Assembly (NCBI GenBank): GCA_946892075.1
Contig: CAMPNZ010000038.1
Location: forward strand, 1 to 12,749
Reading direction: 5' to 3'
DNA: 12,749 nt
Source: an uncultured Coriobacteriales bacterium
Lineage (GTDB): Bacteria > Actinomycetota > Coriobacteriia > Coriobacteriales > Eggerthellaceae
Positions 1 through 6,942 of this stretch are shown piece after piece. Each line of letters opens with the position of its first letter. Positions within the stretch are counted from its first letter, which is position 1. A model generated the notes under the pieces. It worked only from the letters and a program-made list of their open reading frames with translations. It searched no databases and was not told where the DNA came from. A program made the position numbers and the translations under genes.

Positions 1-1
1 A

Positions 2-649
2 GCCCAGCACGCATCTGTTCTGGAAGCAAAAAATGTATCGTTTTGCTATCCGGGCTCGAAGCATTGCGTTCTTGAAAACATCAACCTTGAAGTGCACGAA
101 GGCGAAATTGTTGGCTTGTTTGGCGGATCGGGACACGGCAAATCGACGCTTGCGCGCGTTTTAGCAGGTCAGCTGCCTATAAAGCAGGGCTCCATTACCT
201 TTGATGGCCAAGCGCTGAACCCGCACAGTTGCTCGCCGGTGCAGCTTATTTTTCAGCATCCCGAGCTGGCGCTTAACCCGCGCTGGAGAATGAAACGCAC
301 GCTGCAAGAAGCGTGGGATGTGCCACAATCGCTGCTTGACAAGGCGGGCATTCGCGACGAATGGAAAGAGCGCTACCCGTTTGAACTTTCAGGCGGCGAG
401 CTGCAGCGTTTCTGCGTGGTGCGCGCGCTTGCTCCCACCACCAAAATTTTGCTGTGCGATGAAATTTCAACGATGCTTGACGCTATCACGCAAGCGCACA
501 TTTGGCACTTGCTGCTTGATCACGCCAAGGAACACAGCATGGGCATGCTGGTTATTTCGCATAGCGAAGCGCTGCTGAACCGCATTTGCACGCGTGTCAT
601 CAGCATCGATGCGCTTAACAACCACGCAAACTGCATCGAGGATCAGTAG
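2..649 (+). CDS. Dipeptide/nickel-type ABC transporter ATP-binding protein, 3' part (5' end outside window)
   Basis: This is a cytoplasmic ATPase that would power a peptide/nickel-type (DppF/OppF/NikE class) ABC importer. The reading frame is open from base 2, so the true start lies upstream and 215 residues are visible. The nucleotide-binding domain is complete from its A-loop region (VSFCYPGSKHCVLENINL). Walker A is GGSGHGKST, the Q-loop region is VQLIFQHPELALNPR, the signature is LSGGELQR, Walker B is ILLCDEIS and the H-loop is VISHS. The Q-loop followed by LNPR is typical of the Dpp/Opp/Nik subfamily. The D-loop is TMLD rather than the usual SALD. The C-terminus stops soon after the H-loop and lacks the long oligopeptide-type extension, which fits a short NikE-like protein. 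The solute-binding protein just downstream is of the matching family 5, so they probably serve the same importer. The family call is firm; the substrate is inferred. Confidence 0.93.
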   Translation, partial: AQHASVLEAKNVSFCYPGSKHCVLENINLEVHEGEIVGLFGGSGHGKSTLARVLAGQLPIKQGSITFDGQALNPHSCSPVQLIFQHPELALNPRWRMKRTLQEAWDVPQSLLDKAGIRDEWKERYPFELSGGELQRFCVVRALAPTTKILLCDEISTMLDAITQAHIWHLLLDHAKEHSMGMLVISHSEALLNRICTRVISIDALNNHANCIEDQ

Positions 650-676
650 CACCACCCACGTGCCGTTTACAAGTTT

Positions 677-709
677 TTTCGCAACTTTATCAAAGAAACT
701 GTTGCGAAA
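677..709. promoter_or_regulatory. 9-bp inverted repeat with 15-nt spacer overlapping the -35 box (candidate operator)
   Basis: TTTCGCAAC (677-685) and GTTGCGAAA (701-709) are perfectly complementary arms separated by 15 nt. The right arm covers the proposed -35 hexamer of the downstream solute-binding protein gene. No T-run follows, so it is not an intrinsic terminator. Widely spaced dyads of this layout are known for nickel repressors of the NikR family, but the half-site here does not match the E. coli NikR sequence. The regulator is therefore unknown. Confidence 0.5.
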
Positions 710-730
710 CATCCTCAATGTTGTTACGAT
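702..730 (+). promoter_or_regulatory. Probable sigma-A promoter of the family 5 solute-binding protein gene
   Basis: TTGCGA (702-707) and TACGAT (725-730) are separated by exactly 17 nt. A short dyad, AACAT-N5-ATGTT (708-722), fills the spacer. The resulting leader would be about 70 nt and ends at a strong ribosome binding site. It gives the binding protein its own transcript besides any read-through from the upstream ATPase gene, as expected for a binding protein needed in excess over its permease. Confidence 0.55.
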
Positions 731-790
731 ATAGAAAAAAGTAATACTTTTTAAACCGCTCATTCATACTCACACAGAGCGTTACATGCC

Positions 791-797
791 AAGGAGG
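791..797 (+). promoter_or_regulatory. Strong ribosome binding site that fixes the start at 805
   Basis: AAGGAGG lies 7 nt before the ATG at 805. An in-frame TTG at 799 is only 1 nt after the site and would be a poor start, so 805 is chosen. Confidence 0.9.
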
Positions 798-804
798 TTT
801 GACT

Positions 805-2448
805 ATGGCAAGCGAAGAAACATCAACACTCACGCGTCGCGGTTTTGTTGGCGCTGGTGCGGCCTTAGGTGCTTGCGCAGTTGGAGCAGGCATTACTGGC
901 TGCTCGTCTGCTAAATCTGAAAAGAAAGACGACAAAAAAGAAGAAAAAGTAAGCGCAAAAGACTCGCTGAAAATTTTTGTTGGTGCCGAGCCCAAAGATG
1001 GTTTTGATCCTCTTACCACCTATTGGGGAACAAACGGCATGTACAGCCTGTTCCAGTCGCGCTTGCTGGCGTTCAACAAAGAAGGAAAACCCGTTCCCGA
1101 TTTGGCAGAAAGCTACAAGATGTCCGATGACGGTCTTACGTACACCTACAAGCTGAAAAAAGGCATCAAGTTTAGCGACGGCACTCCCTTTACCGCCGAT
1201 GACGTGGTGTTTTCTTATCTGACCATTCGCGATAATGGCGCCGGCCATATCGACTTCAAGGCGCTTGCCGATGCAAAAGCGCTTGATGAAAGCACGGTCG
1301 AGTTCAAGCTGAAGAAGCGCGACTCAAGCTTTGTTGCGCGCACCGCAAAGCTGTGCATTGTTCCGAAGAAAAGCTATGATGCGCAAAACTACCGCATTAA
1401 GCCTGTTGGAACTGGTCCTTTCAAGCTCGTTCAATACGACAAAGGCCAGCAGCTTATTATTGCGCCTAACGAGTATTACTACGGTACAAAATCTACTTTC
1501 AAGCGAATTACGCTTGTGTTCTTAAATGGTGAAGCTGCGCTTGCCCACGCTCAATCGGGTACGATGGATGTTGTTATGGTTCAGCCTGAATATACAAAAG
1601 AAAAAGTAGAAGGCATGCACCTTGTGAAATTCCCCACTATCGATACACGTGGATTTAACTTGCCAACCTTTGCACCCAAAGAAGTAGACGGCAAAGAGCG
1701 CGGAAATGCAGTAACGGCTGATAGAGCTGTTCGTTTGGCGCTGAATATTGGTATTAGCCGCTCGGAGCTTATCCAATCATCCATTAACGGCATCGGCACG
1801 CCTCATACAGCCTTACTGCATAAACTTCCGTGGGCGAACCCGCAGTCGGAGTTCAAAGATGGTCGCGTTGAGGAAGCAAAGAAAATTCTCGATGACGCTG
1901 GTTGGAAGCTGAATGCGCAAGGCGTTCGCGAAAAAGACGGCAAGCTGTGCGAGTTCAACATCACAGGACGCAGCGACGACATGCAGCGCTACGACATTGC
2001 TGTTGGCTTGTCTGAGCAGGCAAAAAAGCTTGGCATCCGCATTAATGCGAAGGCTGTTCCTTGGAAACAAGGACGCGAACAAGCTCGCATTATTCCTACA
2101 TGTTGGGGTACGGGCGACTACGATCCATCGGGCGACATCATTGGTTACTATGGCTCGAAAGGCGCTATTAACGACTCTCGTTATTCAAACCCAACGGTAG
2201 ATAAGCATATTGAAGAGGCGTTGGCTGCACCTTCTCACGAAAAAGCACTTGAGGCGTGGAAGAAAGTTCAGTGGGATGGCACCACTGGTCCTGAAAGTGA
2301 AAAGGGCGACTTGCCATACATTTGGTTGGTTACCATTGATCACACGTACTACGTCAAGGACGACCTGGACATTCCTGAGCAGCCTTTGCATCCGCACGGT
2401 CACGGTTGGCCGGTAATTTGTAATCTCAACGAGTGGAAGCGTAAATAA
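805..2448 (+). CDS. ABC transporter solute-binding protein, family 5 (peptide/nickel type), Tat lipoprotein
   Basis: This extracytoplasmic lipoprotein of 547 residues captures substrate for an ABC importer. A twin-arginine signal (TRRGFVG, Arg11-Arg12) and a hydrophobic stretch precede a lipobox ITGC with Cys33 as the lipidated residue. A Lys/Glu-rich linker follows. The mature part has the hallmarks of SBP_bac_5: a DLAESYKMSDDGLTYTYKL region, KFSDGTPFTADDVVFSY, and GTGPFKLVQY. The length is normal for the family. Near the C-terminus, LHPHGHGWP (His529, His531, His533) is histidine-rich. Such a tail and Tat export suggest a folded, possibly metal-loaded ligand site like that of NikZ-type nickel-binding proteins, but peptide binding cannot be excluded. 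Upstream lies the matching ATPase gene; downstream is a terminator at 2615-2657. Family confidence is high and substrate confidence is low. Confidence 0.93.
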   Translation: MASEETSTLTRRGFVGAGAALGACAVGAGITGCSSAKSEKKDDKKEEKVSAKDSLKIFVGAEPKDGFDPLTTYWGTNGMYSLFQSRLLAFNKEGKPVPDLAESYKMSDDGLTYTYKLKKGIKFSDGTPFTADDVVFSYLTIRDNGAGHIDFKALADAKALDESTVEFKLKKRDSSFVARTAKLCIVPKKSYDAQNYRIKPVGTGPFKLVQYDKGQQLIIAPNEYYYGTKSTFKRITLVFLNGEAALAHAQSGTMDVVMVQPEYTKEKVEGMHLVKFPTIDTRGFNLPTFAPKEVDGKERGNAVTADRAVRLALNIGISRSELIQSSINGIGTPHTALLHKLPWANPQSEFKDGRVEEAKKILDDAGWKLNAQGVREKDGKLCEFNITGRSDDMQRYDIAVGLSEQAKKLGIRINAKAVPWKQGREQARIIPTCWGTGDYDPSGDIIGYYGSKGAINDSRYSNPTVDKHIEEALAAPSHEKALEAWKKVQWDGTTGPESEKGDLPYIWLVTIDHTYYVKDDLDIPEQPLHPHGHGWPVICNLNEWKRK

Positions 2449-2474
2449 ACAAACACACCCCTTTTGTTTATCAT

Positions 2475-2570
2475 ATGCTTTGTGGGCAGCAACGTTCGCA
2501 GGTAGTTCTGTAACCCTTCCAATTTCTGCAGCACTCAACTCTGCGAACAAGAAGTTAACACTCAAAGCAT
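2475..2570. other. Two nested 8-bp inverted repeats downstream of the binding-protein gene (candidate structured RNA)
   Basis: ATGCTTTG (2475-2482) pairs perfectly with CAAAGCAT (2563-2570). Inside it, GTTCGCAG (2494-2501) pairs perfectly with CTGCGAAC (2541-2548). The nested order would allow one long imperfect hairpin of about 96 nt in the 3' untranslated region, before the terminator. No known RNA family is recognised. One plus-strand frame through it is open to the TGA at 2600-2602, but it has no ribosome binding site or good start. Confidence 0.35.
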
Positions 2571-2614
2571 GTATGACTTACGACCTAACCTACTTCAACT
2601 CGTTTTGAGATAAA

Positions 2615-2657
2615 GGGCACGTACCAAAAACTCCCGGATTGGTATGTGCCCACTTTT
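2615..2657 (+). terminator. Intrinsic terminator after the family 5 solute-binding protein gene
   Basis: GGGCACGTACCAA (2615-2627) pairs with TTGGTATGTGCCC (2639-2651), a 13-bp stem with one G-U pair and an 11-nt loop. A CTTTTT run follows. It separates the two uptake systems. Confidence 0.9.
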
Positions 2658-2829
2658 TATACCTAAAGCCAAGCTATAAGTATTTTTAATATATTTATAG
2701 CTTCGTTTTGTAAATTGGTAAATTTGTTTTAAGTGGAAGGCGCAGATAGAAGCGCACCCCGCGTGCCCTGTGCCCCAAGCGCGACAAACGCGCAAGGTCG
2801 TCCGCCAAAACCGAGAGAGGATGTGTGGT
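2658..2829 (+). promoter_or_regulatory. Leader/promoter region of the FecCD operon; AT-rich half then GC-rich half with a hairpin
   Basis: The first half (2658-2730) is AT-rich and must hold the promoter, but no hexamer pair with good spacing is convincing. It contains a 7-nt direct repeat, GTAAATT (2710-2716 and 2718-2724), and the dyad AAATT-GGTA-AATTT. The second half is GC-rich and contains a perfect small hairpin, GCGCG-ACAAA-CGCGC (2779-2793). No known riboswitch consensus was recognised. Metal-dependent control here is a guess from the gene content. Confidence 0.4.
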
Positions 2830-3912
2830 ATGCCAAAACAGGCAGAACGTGCACTACCTGCAAACCTATCGAGCGAGTCGTTATCTCATCTGCAGAAAAA
2901 CAAAACTCGCAGCTATACCATCATCATCGTTGCGCTGTTCATTCTTACGCTTGTGCTTATTCTTGTTGAAATTTCATGCGGCGTAAGCGGCTTTAAGCCT
3001 CTCGAAAAAATTCAAGCCTTATTCGGCATTGGCACAGCTCAAAGCGTGAACTCGGTGCAAGCTATCCGCATGCCGCGCGCCATGAGCGCGGTGGTTTCGG
3101 GCGCAGGACTTGCCATTGCGGGCGCAGCACTTCAAAGTGTACTGGAAAACCCTTTGGCATCCTCGTCAACTATCGGTATTTCACAAGGTGCAGCGTTTGG
3201 CGCAACAGCAGGCATTTTAGCAATCGCGCCATGGCTTATGCCTTTTGCGCCGGAAGTAAGCCTAAGCCTTGTTGCGCTGTGCGCATTCATTGGCGCAATG
3301 TCGTCAAGCGTTGTGGTGTTGCTGTTTTCAAAACTGGGCATCGACCGCCCCGAAAGCATCATTTTAGTGGGCGTTGCACTTTCGGCACTGTGGGCAGGCG
3401 CTTCAACACTCTTTCAGTACTTTGCAAACGACATCGACCTTGCAAAAGTAATTTTTTGGCACTTTGGCGATTTAGGGCGCGCTACCTGGCTTCACATTAA
3501 AATAATGGCACTAGTTGCCATCGTTTCTATCATCTACTTTCTTAAAAATCGCTGGAACTATAACGCGCTGCAAAATGGCGCACTGACGGCAAAAAGCCTG
3601 GGCGTATCCGTCAAAAAGCTGCGTTTGAACACGGTTTTTATAGCGTCGCTGTGCGCGGCGTGCATTGTAGCATTTGTAGGGCTTATCAACTTCATCGGCC
3701 TTATTGCGCCTCACATTGCGCGCAAACTCGTAGGCTGCAACTACTGCTTTTTGCTTCCTGCATCAGCCATTCTTGGAAGTGCGCTTATGCTTGCAAGCGA
3801 CATTGCTGCGCGCATGATTATCTCCCCTATCATTTTGCCCATTGGCGCCATTACCTCGTTTTTAGGTGCACCGCTGTTTTTGTACCTTCTGTATAAGGGA
3901 GTAAAAGAATGA
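2830..3912 (+). CDS. FecCD-family ABC transporter permease (iron-chelate/cobalamin/heme type)
   Basis: This inner-membrane permease of 360 residues belongs to the FecCD/BtuC family, which imports iron-siderophore complexes, heme, cobalamin and related metal chelates. The start chosen is the ATG at 2830: GAGAGAGG ends 9 nt before it. Upstream in-frame starts (GTG 2770, ATG 2821) have no correctly spaced site. A polar N-terminal tail of about 25 residues precedes the first membrane segment (TIIIVALFILTLVLILVE). Family signatures are RMPRAMSAVVSGAGLAIAGAALQSVLENPLA in its key parts (RxPR, GaaLQ, NPLA), GISQGAAFG, and the coupling region FVGLINFIGLIAPHIARKL. Length and the roughly ten hydrophobic segments are normal for the family. 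It overlaps the ATPase gene by ATGA, so the two are translationally coupled. Confidence 0.95.
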   Translation: MPKQAERALPANLSSESLSHLQKNKTRSYTIIIVALFILTLVLILVEISCGVSGFKPLEKIQALFGIGTAQSVNSVQAIRMPRAMSAVVSGAGLAIAGAALQSVLENPLASSSTIGISQGAAFGATAGILAIAPWLMPFAPEVSLSLVALCAFIGAMSSSVVVLLFSKLGIDRPESIILVGVALSALWAGASTLFQYFANDIDLAKVIFWHFGDLGRATWLHIKIMALVAIVSIIYFLKNRWNYNALQNGALTAKSLGVSVKKLRLNTVFIASLCAACIVAFVGLINFIGLIAPHIARKLVGCNYCFLLPASAILGSALMLASDIAARMIISPIILPIGAITSFLGAPLFLYLLYKGVKE

Positions 3913-4697
3913 ACGATGCAACGCTTTCATGCGCGGATATTTCCTTTGCATACGGCAAACACGAAAAAACGGTGCTGAATGATATATCGCTTGCCTTTAA
4001 GAAAGGCTGCGTAACGGCCATTTTAGGGAACAACGGAGCAGGCAAATCGACGCTGCTGAGCATTTTGGGCGCCTACCGTCAGCCCACGTCAGGTGAGGTG
4101 TTGCTCAATGATATGCACATCAGCAGTTTAAGCACCCTTGAGCGCGCACGCTATATAGCACTGGTAACACAGCGCCAAAAACCCACGCACCTAAGCGTTT
4201 ACGACCAGGTTTTTCTTGGACGCAAACCCTATATTACCTGGGGAAGCAGCGAAAACGATCACGCCATTGCCCTCAGTGCCATAAAGCAAGTGAACCTTGA
4301 TCGGTATCTCCATACGCCGTGCGCGCATTTGTCGGGCGGCGAAATGCAGAAAGTTCAAATTGCACGCGCACTTACGCAAGAAGCGTCCATTCTGCTACTT
4401 GACGAGCCTACCAGCGCACTTGACCCCAAAAATCAGGTTGAAATTCTTGAGCTTATTCGCAGCGAAACACTAACCAAGCACCTAACCAGCGTCATGGTTA
4501 TTCACGACATTAACCTTGCATTGCGGTTTTGCGATCAGTTTTTGCTGATGCACGATGGGCATATCGTCGACTTTGGCGACCTATCAATTATTACGCCAGC
4601 TGCGCTTAAAGAAACATACGACATCAACTTTACGCTTATACAGCACGACACGCTGACGTTTTGCTATCCGCTGTTAACGGGCGAAGAAAACACATAA
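3909..4697 (+). CDS. FecE/BtuD-type ABC transporter ATP-binding protein
   Basis: This cytoplasmic ATPase of 262 residues drives the adjacent FecCD permease. Walker A is GNNGAGKST (residues 40-48), the Q-loop glutamine is in VTQRQ (about 88), the signature is LSGGEMQK (141-148), Walker B is ILLLDEP (161-167, catalytic Glu166), the D-loop is SALD, and the H-loop is His199 in VIHD. QRQKPTHLSVYDQVFLGR after the Q-loop is characteristic of the iron-chelate/cobalamin/heme subfamily. The ATG at 3909 overlaps the permease stop codon (ATGA) and is preceded by AAGGGAG at 3896-3902. All catalytic residues are present. The gap after it (4698-4813) holds repeats and no terminator was seen, so transcription probably continues into the methyltransferase gene. 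Confidence 0.96.
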   Translation: MNDATLSCADISFAYGKHEKTVLNDISLAFKKGCVTAILGNNGAGKSTLLSILGAYRQPTSGEVLLNDMHISSLSTLERARYIALVTQRQKPTHLSVYDQVFLGRKPYITWGSSENDHAIALSAIKQVNLDRYLHTPCAHLSGGEMQKVQIARALTQEASILLLDEPTSALDPKNQVEILELIRSETLTKHLTSVMVIHDINLALRFCDQFLLMHDGHIVDFGDLSIITPAALKETYDINFTLIQHDTLTFCYPLLTGEENT

Positions 4698-4753
4698 GCG
4701 CTGGTTGGGGAAGCGCAGGTTGTGATAAACGCAGCGTACATAAGCGCTGGTTG
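4696..4753. repeat. Three direct copies of AAGCGC(T/A)GGTTG between the ATPase and methyltransferase genes
   Basis: Copies lie at 4696-4707, 4711-4722 (one change, T to A) and 4742-4753. The first and third extend to an identical 16-mer, ACATAAGCGCTGGTTG, starting at 4692 and 4738. The first copy overlaps the ATPase stop codon. Spacing is uneven (15 and 31 nt), so this is an iteron-like cluster rather than a simple tandem repeat. Confidence 0.75.
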
Positions 4754-4756
4754 AAC

Positions 4757-4796
4757 AAAGAACGAAACGATATACAAAAGGTAAAGAACGAAACGA
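4757..4796. repeat. 14-bp direct repeat AAAGAACGAAACGA just before the methyltransferase RBS
   Basis: Identical copies at 4757-4770 and 4783-4796, 26 nt apart start to start. A related AACGAAAC/AACACGAA run continues to the ribosome binding site at 4803-4808. Recent local duplication is the simplest explanation; a protein-binding role is possible. Confidence 0.7.
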
Positions 4797-4813
4797 AACA
4801 CGAAGGAGATGGT

Positions 4814-5677
4814 ATGGATTCTACATCAAGCATACAGCAAGCACTTGTTGCATCACCAAAGCACATTCTTGATGCGTGGACAGCGCCGCCATCCGTTATG
4901 AATGGCTATCGCCGCGCTGAAACGTGGGATAAAGCAGCTGATTTCTGGCGGACGCTTCCTATTCCCACCTGGGAAGATGATGAATTCCTCCAGCTTATTG
5001 CCAAGCATCATGCTATCAATAGTACCAGCAGCGTTCTTGACATTGGATGCGGTTCGGGCATTTATTCTTTCGCGCTTGCAAAACGCGCAAAACACGTTGT
5101 AGGCATTGATATTTCAAGCAAAATGATTGAAGCCGCAAACGATCGCAAAGAAGAACTTGGAATTGAAAACGTACAGTTTATCCATGACGACTTTCTTGCC
5201 CACGCGTTTACCGAGCGCTTTGACGTGGTAATTGCCCACATGACGCCCGCTATGCGCGATGGCGAAGGCTTCAGAAAAATGCTTGCGCTTACAAAACGCT
5301 TCGGCTTTACCGCACGTCCCACGCGGCGCAGCGACAGTATTGCCGACGGCATAGCGCAGCTTATCTCTCCTGGTCAGAAGCATCAAAACGACGTAAGCAT
5401 TCCGGCGCAGTTCCTTATTTTGTGGAATGCAGGCATAACGCCGTTGGTAAGCCACTACCCTGCCGTTTGGAATACAACGCGCACGCTGGAGGAAGCGCTT
5501 ACGTTCTATATCGATTTGCAGCTTGCCAATAACACCTCTGAACAGCACAAAGAGGCTGTTCGCGCGTATCTTCACGCGCACAGTGAAAATGGCAGCGTTA
5601 CTGAAACGATCAAAAGTGAAATTGTGATGATGGCTTGGAGCATGCAACATTGCAATTTTACTGGAGAAACAGCATAA
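4814..5677 (+). CDS. Class I SAM-dependent methyltransferase within a FecBCDE-type transporter operon
   Basis: This predicted cytoplasmic methyltransferase of 287 residues has a Rossmann-type SAM-binding fold. Motif I is VLDIGCGSG (residues 74-82), the acidic residue at the end of strand 2 is Asp99 in VVGIDIS, a further acidic pair is in IHDDF (about 125-126), and motif IV is FDVVIAHMTPA (136-146). About 70 residues precede motif I and about 130 follow motif IV, which probably form a substrate lid. The start is ATG 4814 after AAGGAGAT; the frame is open further upstream through the repeats but lacks a site there. It lies between the ATPase gene and the binding-protein gene, with only 30 nt to the latter. 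By position it probably modifies the ligand or chelate handled by this transporter. The substrate cannot be read from the sequence. Confidence 0.92.
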   Translation: MDSTSSIQQALVASPKHILDAWTAPPSVMNGYRRAETWDKAADFWRTLPIPTWEDDEFLQLIAKHHAINSTSSVLDIGCGSGIYSFALAKRAKHVVGIDISSKMIEAANDRKEELGIENVQFIHDDFLAHAFTERFDVVIAHMTPAMRDGEGFRKMLALTKRFGFTARPTRRSDSIADGIAQLISPGQKHQNDVSIPAQFLILWNAGITPLVSHYPAVWNTTRTLEEALTFYIDLQLANNTSEQHKEAVRAYLHAHSENGSVTETIKSEIVMMAWSMQHCNFTGETA

Positions 5678-5707
5678 CAACGAGAAAGCAAAAAGAAAGG
5701 TGGACCC

Positions 5708-6865
5708 ATGCAAACACGTAATCAGGAACGTACAATCAAGAAGAGATGGAGCAGCTATCTTACACGCCGTGGTGCGCTTGCGCTGTTTGTGGCGATGCTG
5801 GCATGCGCGCTGTGTTCGTGCTCGGCGGGGCAAAACAGCAGCCAATCGCAAGGCGATGCAGCAAAAAGCGCAGATAAGGTGCAGATTGTTGATATGGCGG
5901 GGCGTGAATTAAGCTTACCTGCGCATCCTAAAAAAATAATTGGTATTGGCTCAACACTAAGATCAATTTGCTATTTACAAGCGCAGGATAGTGTTGTTGG
6001 GGTTGAGGCAGCAGAGAAGCAAGATATGGTTGGTTGCGTCTATCGCCACGTGTTTCACGATAAGTTTGCTAACTTGCCTGTTATTGGCGAAGGTGGCAAA
6101 AACGGTATTAAACCAAATGAAGAAGCTATTGCTGATCTTGCTCCTGAAATTATCTTCTCAACACTCGATAAGGAACGTGCCGAAACACTCCAGCAGCGCA
6201 CAGGCGTTCCTGTTGTTTGCCTTACGTTTGCGCGTGACTTATTTGATGAAACATTTTATAAAAACTTAACACTTATGGGGAAAATTCTTAATAAAGAAAA
6301 ACGAGCACAAGAAGTCATTGATTACATGAAGAAAGCGCAGTCTGACTTGCAAGAACGAGTAAAAAATGTACCAAGCAAAACAGCCTTTGCTGCAGCTATT
6401 AGTTACCGCGGTGCACACGGTTTTGCTGGCACCGAAGCAGGATTTCCTCCTTTTGCCATCTTAAAGCTCAAAAATATTGCCGACATCAATGACAAAAAAG
6501 GACCCTATGACATCGACTTGGAGAAAGTATCCGCTGATCAACCTGATTATATCTTTGTTGAAAGTAATAACTTCAAGATGGTAGAAAAAGACATTCAGCA
6601 AAACCCCGGCTACTTCAAAAATCTTAAAGCAGTACAAAACAAACAGGTATTTTCGCTGGTATCCTATCGTTTTTATGGCACAAATACCGAGCTTGCCATT
6701 GCAAATTGCTACCAAGTGGGCCATTGCGCATATCCTGAAGCATTTGGCGATATCGACCCCACGAAGAAACTCGATGAAATTACCAGCTTCTTTGTTGGTA
6801 AGCCCATTTCAGCCGACTTGGCAAAAATTGGATGTTCCTTCAAGAAGTACGATTTAGCGGCGTAA
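5708..6865 (+). CDS. FecB/BtuF-family periplasmic-binding lipoprotein (iron/heme/metal-chelate type)
   Basis: This solute-binding lipoprotein of 385 residues feeds the FecCD/FecE importer encoded upstream. The start ATG 5708 follows GAAAGGTGG. The signal has TRRGALAL (Arg20-Arg21), possibly a Tat signal, then a hydrophobic core and cysteines at 33, 36 and 38; Cys38 in LCSC is the likeliest lipidation site, though the lipobox is not canonical. The mature protein fits Peripla_BP_2: VDMAGRELSLPAHPKKIIGIG at its start, then LPVIGEGGKNGIKPNEEAIADLAPEIIFS, and a late SYRFYGTNTELAIANCYQVG followed by DIDPTKKLDEI. The late block is typical of the HemV-2-like metal/heme branch of this family, from memory. 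The operon order is permease, ATPase, methyltransferase, binding protein. A terminator follows at 6943. Confidence 0.93.
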   Translation: MQTRNQERTIKKRWSSYLTRRGALALFVAMLACALCSCSAGQNSSQSQGDAAKSADKVQIVDMAGRELSLPAHPKKIIGIGSTLRSICYLQAQDSVVGVEAAEKQDMVGCVYRHVFHDKFANLPVIGEGGKNGIKPNEEAIADLAPEIIFSTLDKERAETLQQRTGVPVVCLTFARDLFDETFYKNLTLMGKILNKEKRAQEVIDYMKKAQSDLQERVKNVPSKTAFAAAISYRGAHGFAGTEAGFPPFAILKLKNIADINDKKGPYDIDLEKVSADQPDYIFVESNNFKMVEKDIQQNPGYFKNLKAVQNKQVFSLVSYRFYGTNTELAIANCYQVGHCAYPEAFGDIDPTKKLDEITSFFVGKPISADLAKIGCSFKKYDLAA

Positions 6866-6867
6866 AC

Positions 6868-6924
6868 GCGCTGGCTTTGTGAAGGCAGCTTGAGTCACAA
6901 TCGCACTATCAGGGGTACCAGCGC
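6868..6924 (+). other. Nested hairpin in the 3' untranslated region of the uptake operon
   Basis: GCGCTGG (6868-6874) pairs with CCAGCGC (6918-6924), and inside it TTGTGA (6877-6882) pairs with TCACAA (6895-6900). It starts 3 nt after the stop codon and precedes the terminator. It may protect the mRNA 3' end; no T-run follows, so it is not itself a terminator. Confidence 0.45.
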
Positions 6925-6942
6925 TACAAGCACCAACATGAC

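Noticed and set aside
671..709. Terminator after the first ABC ATPase gene
   Set aside because: The 9-bp dyad has no following T-run on the plus strand and overlaps a promoter, so an operator is the better reading.
2185..2565. Minus-strand frame of 126 codons over the end of the binding-protein gene
   Set aside because: Mostly the shadow of a well-supported gene. The part outside it (2449-2565) coincides with the nested inverted repeats, and no RBS was seen.
5114..5851. Antisense open frame of 245 codons
   Set aside because: It lies opposite the methyltransferase and the start of the FecB-type gene, both with clear motifs and RBS; its own product has no recognisable features.
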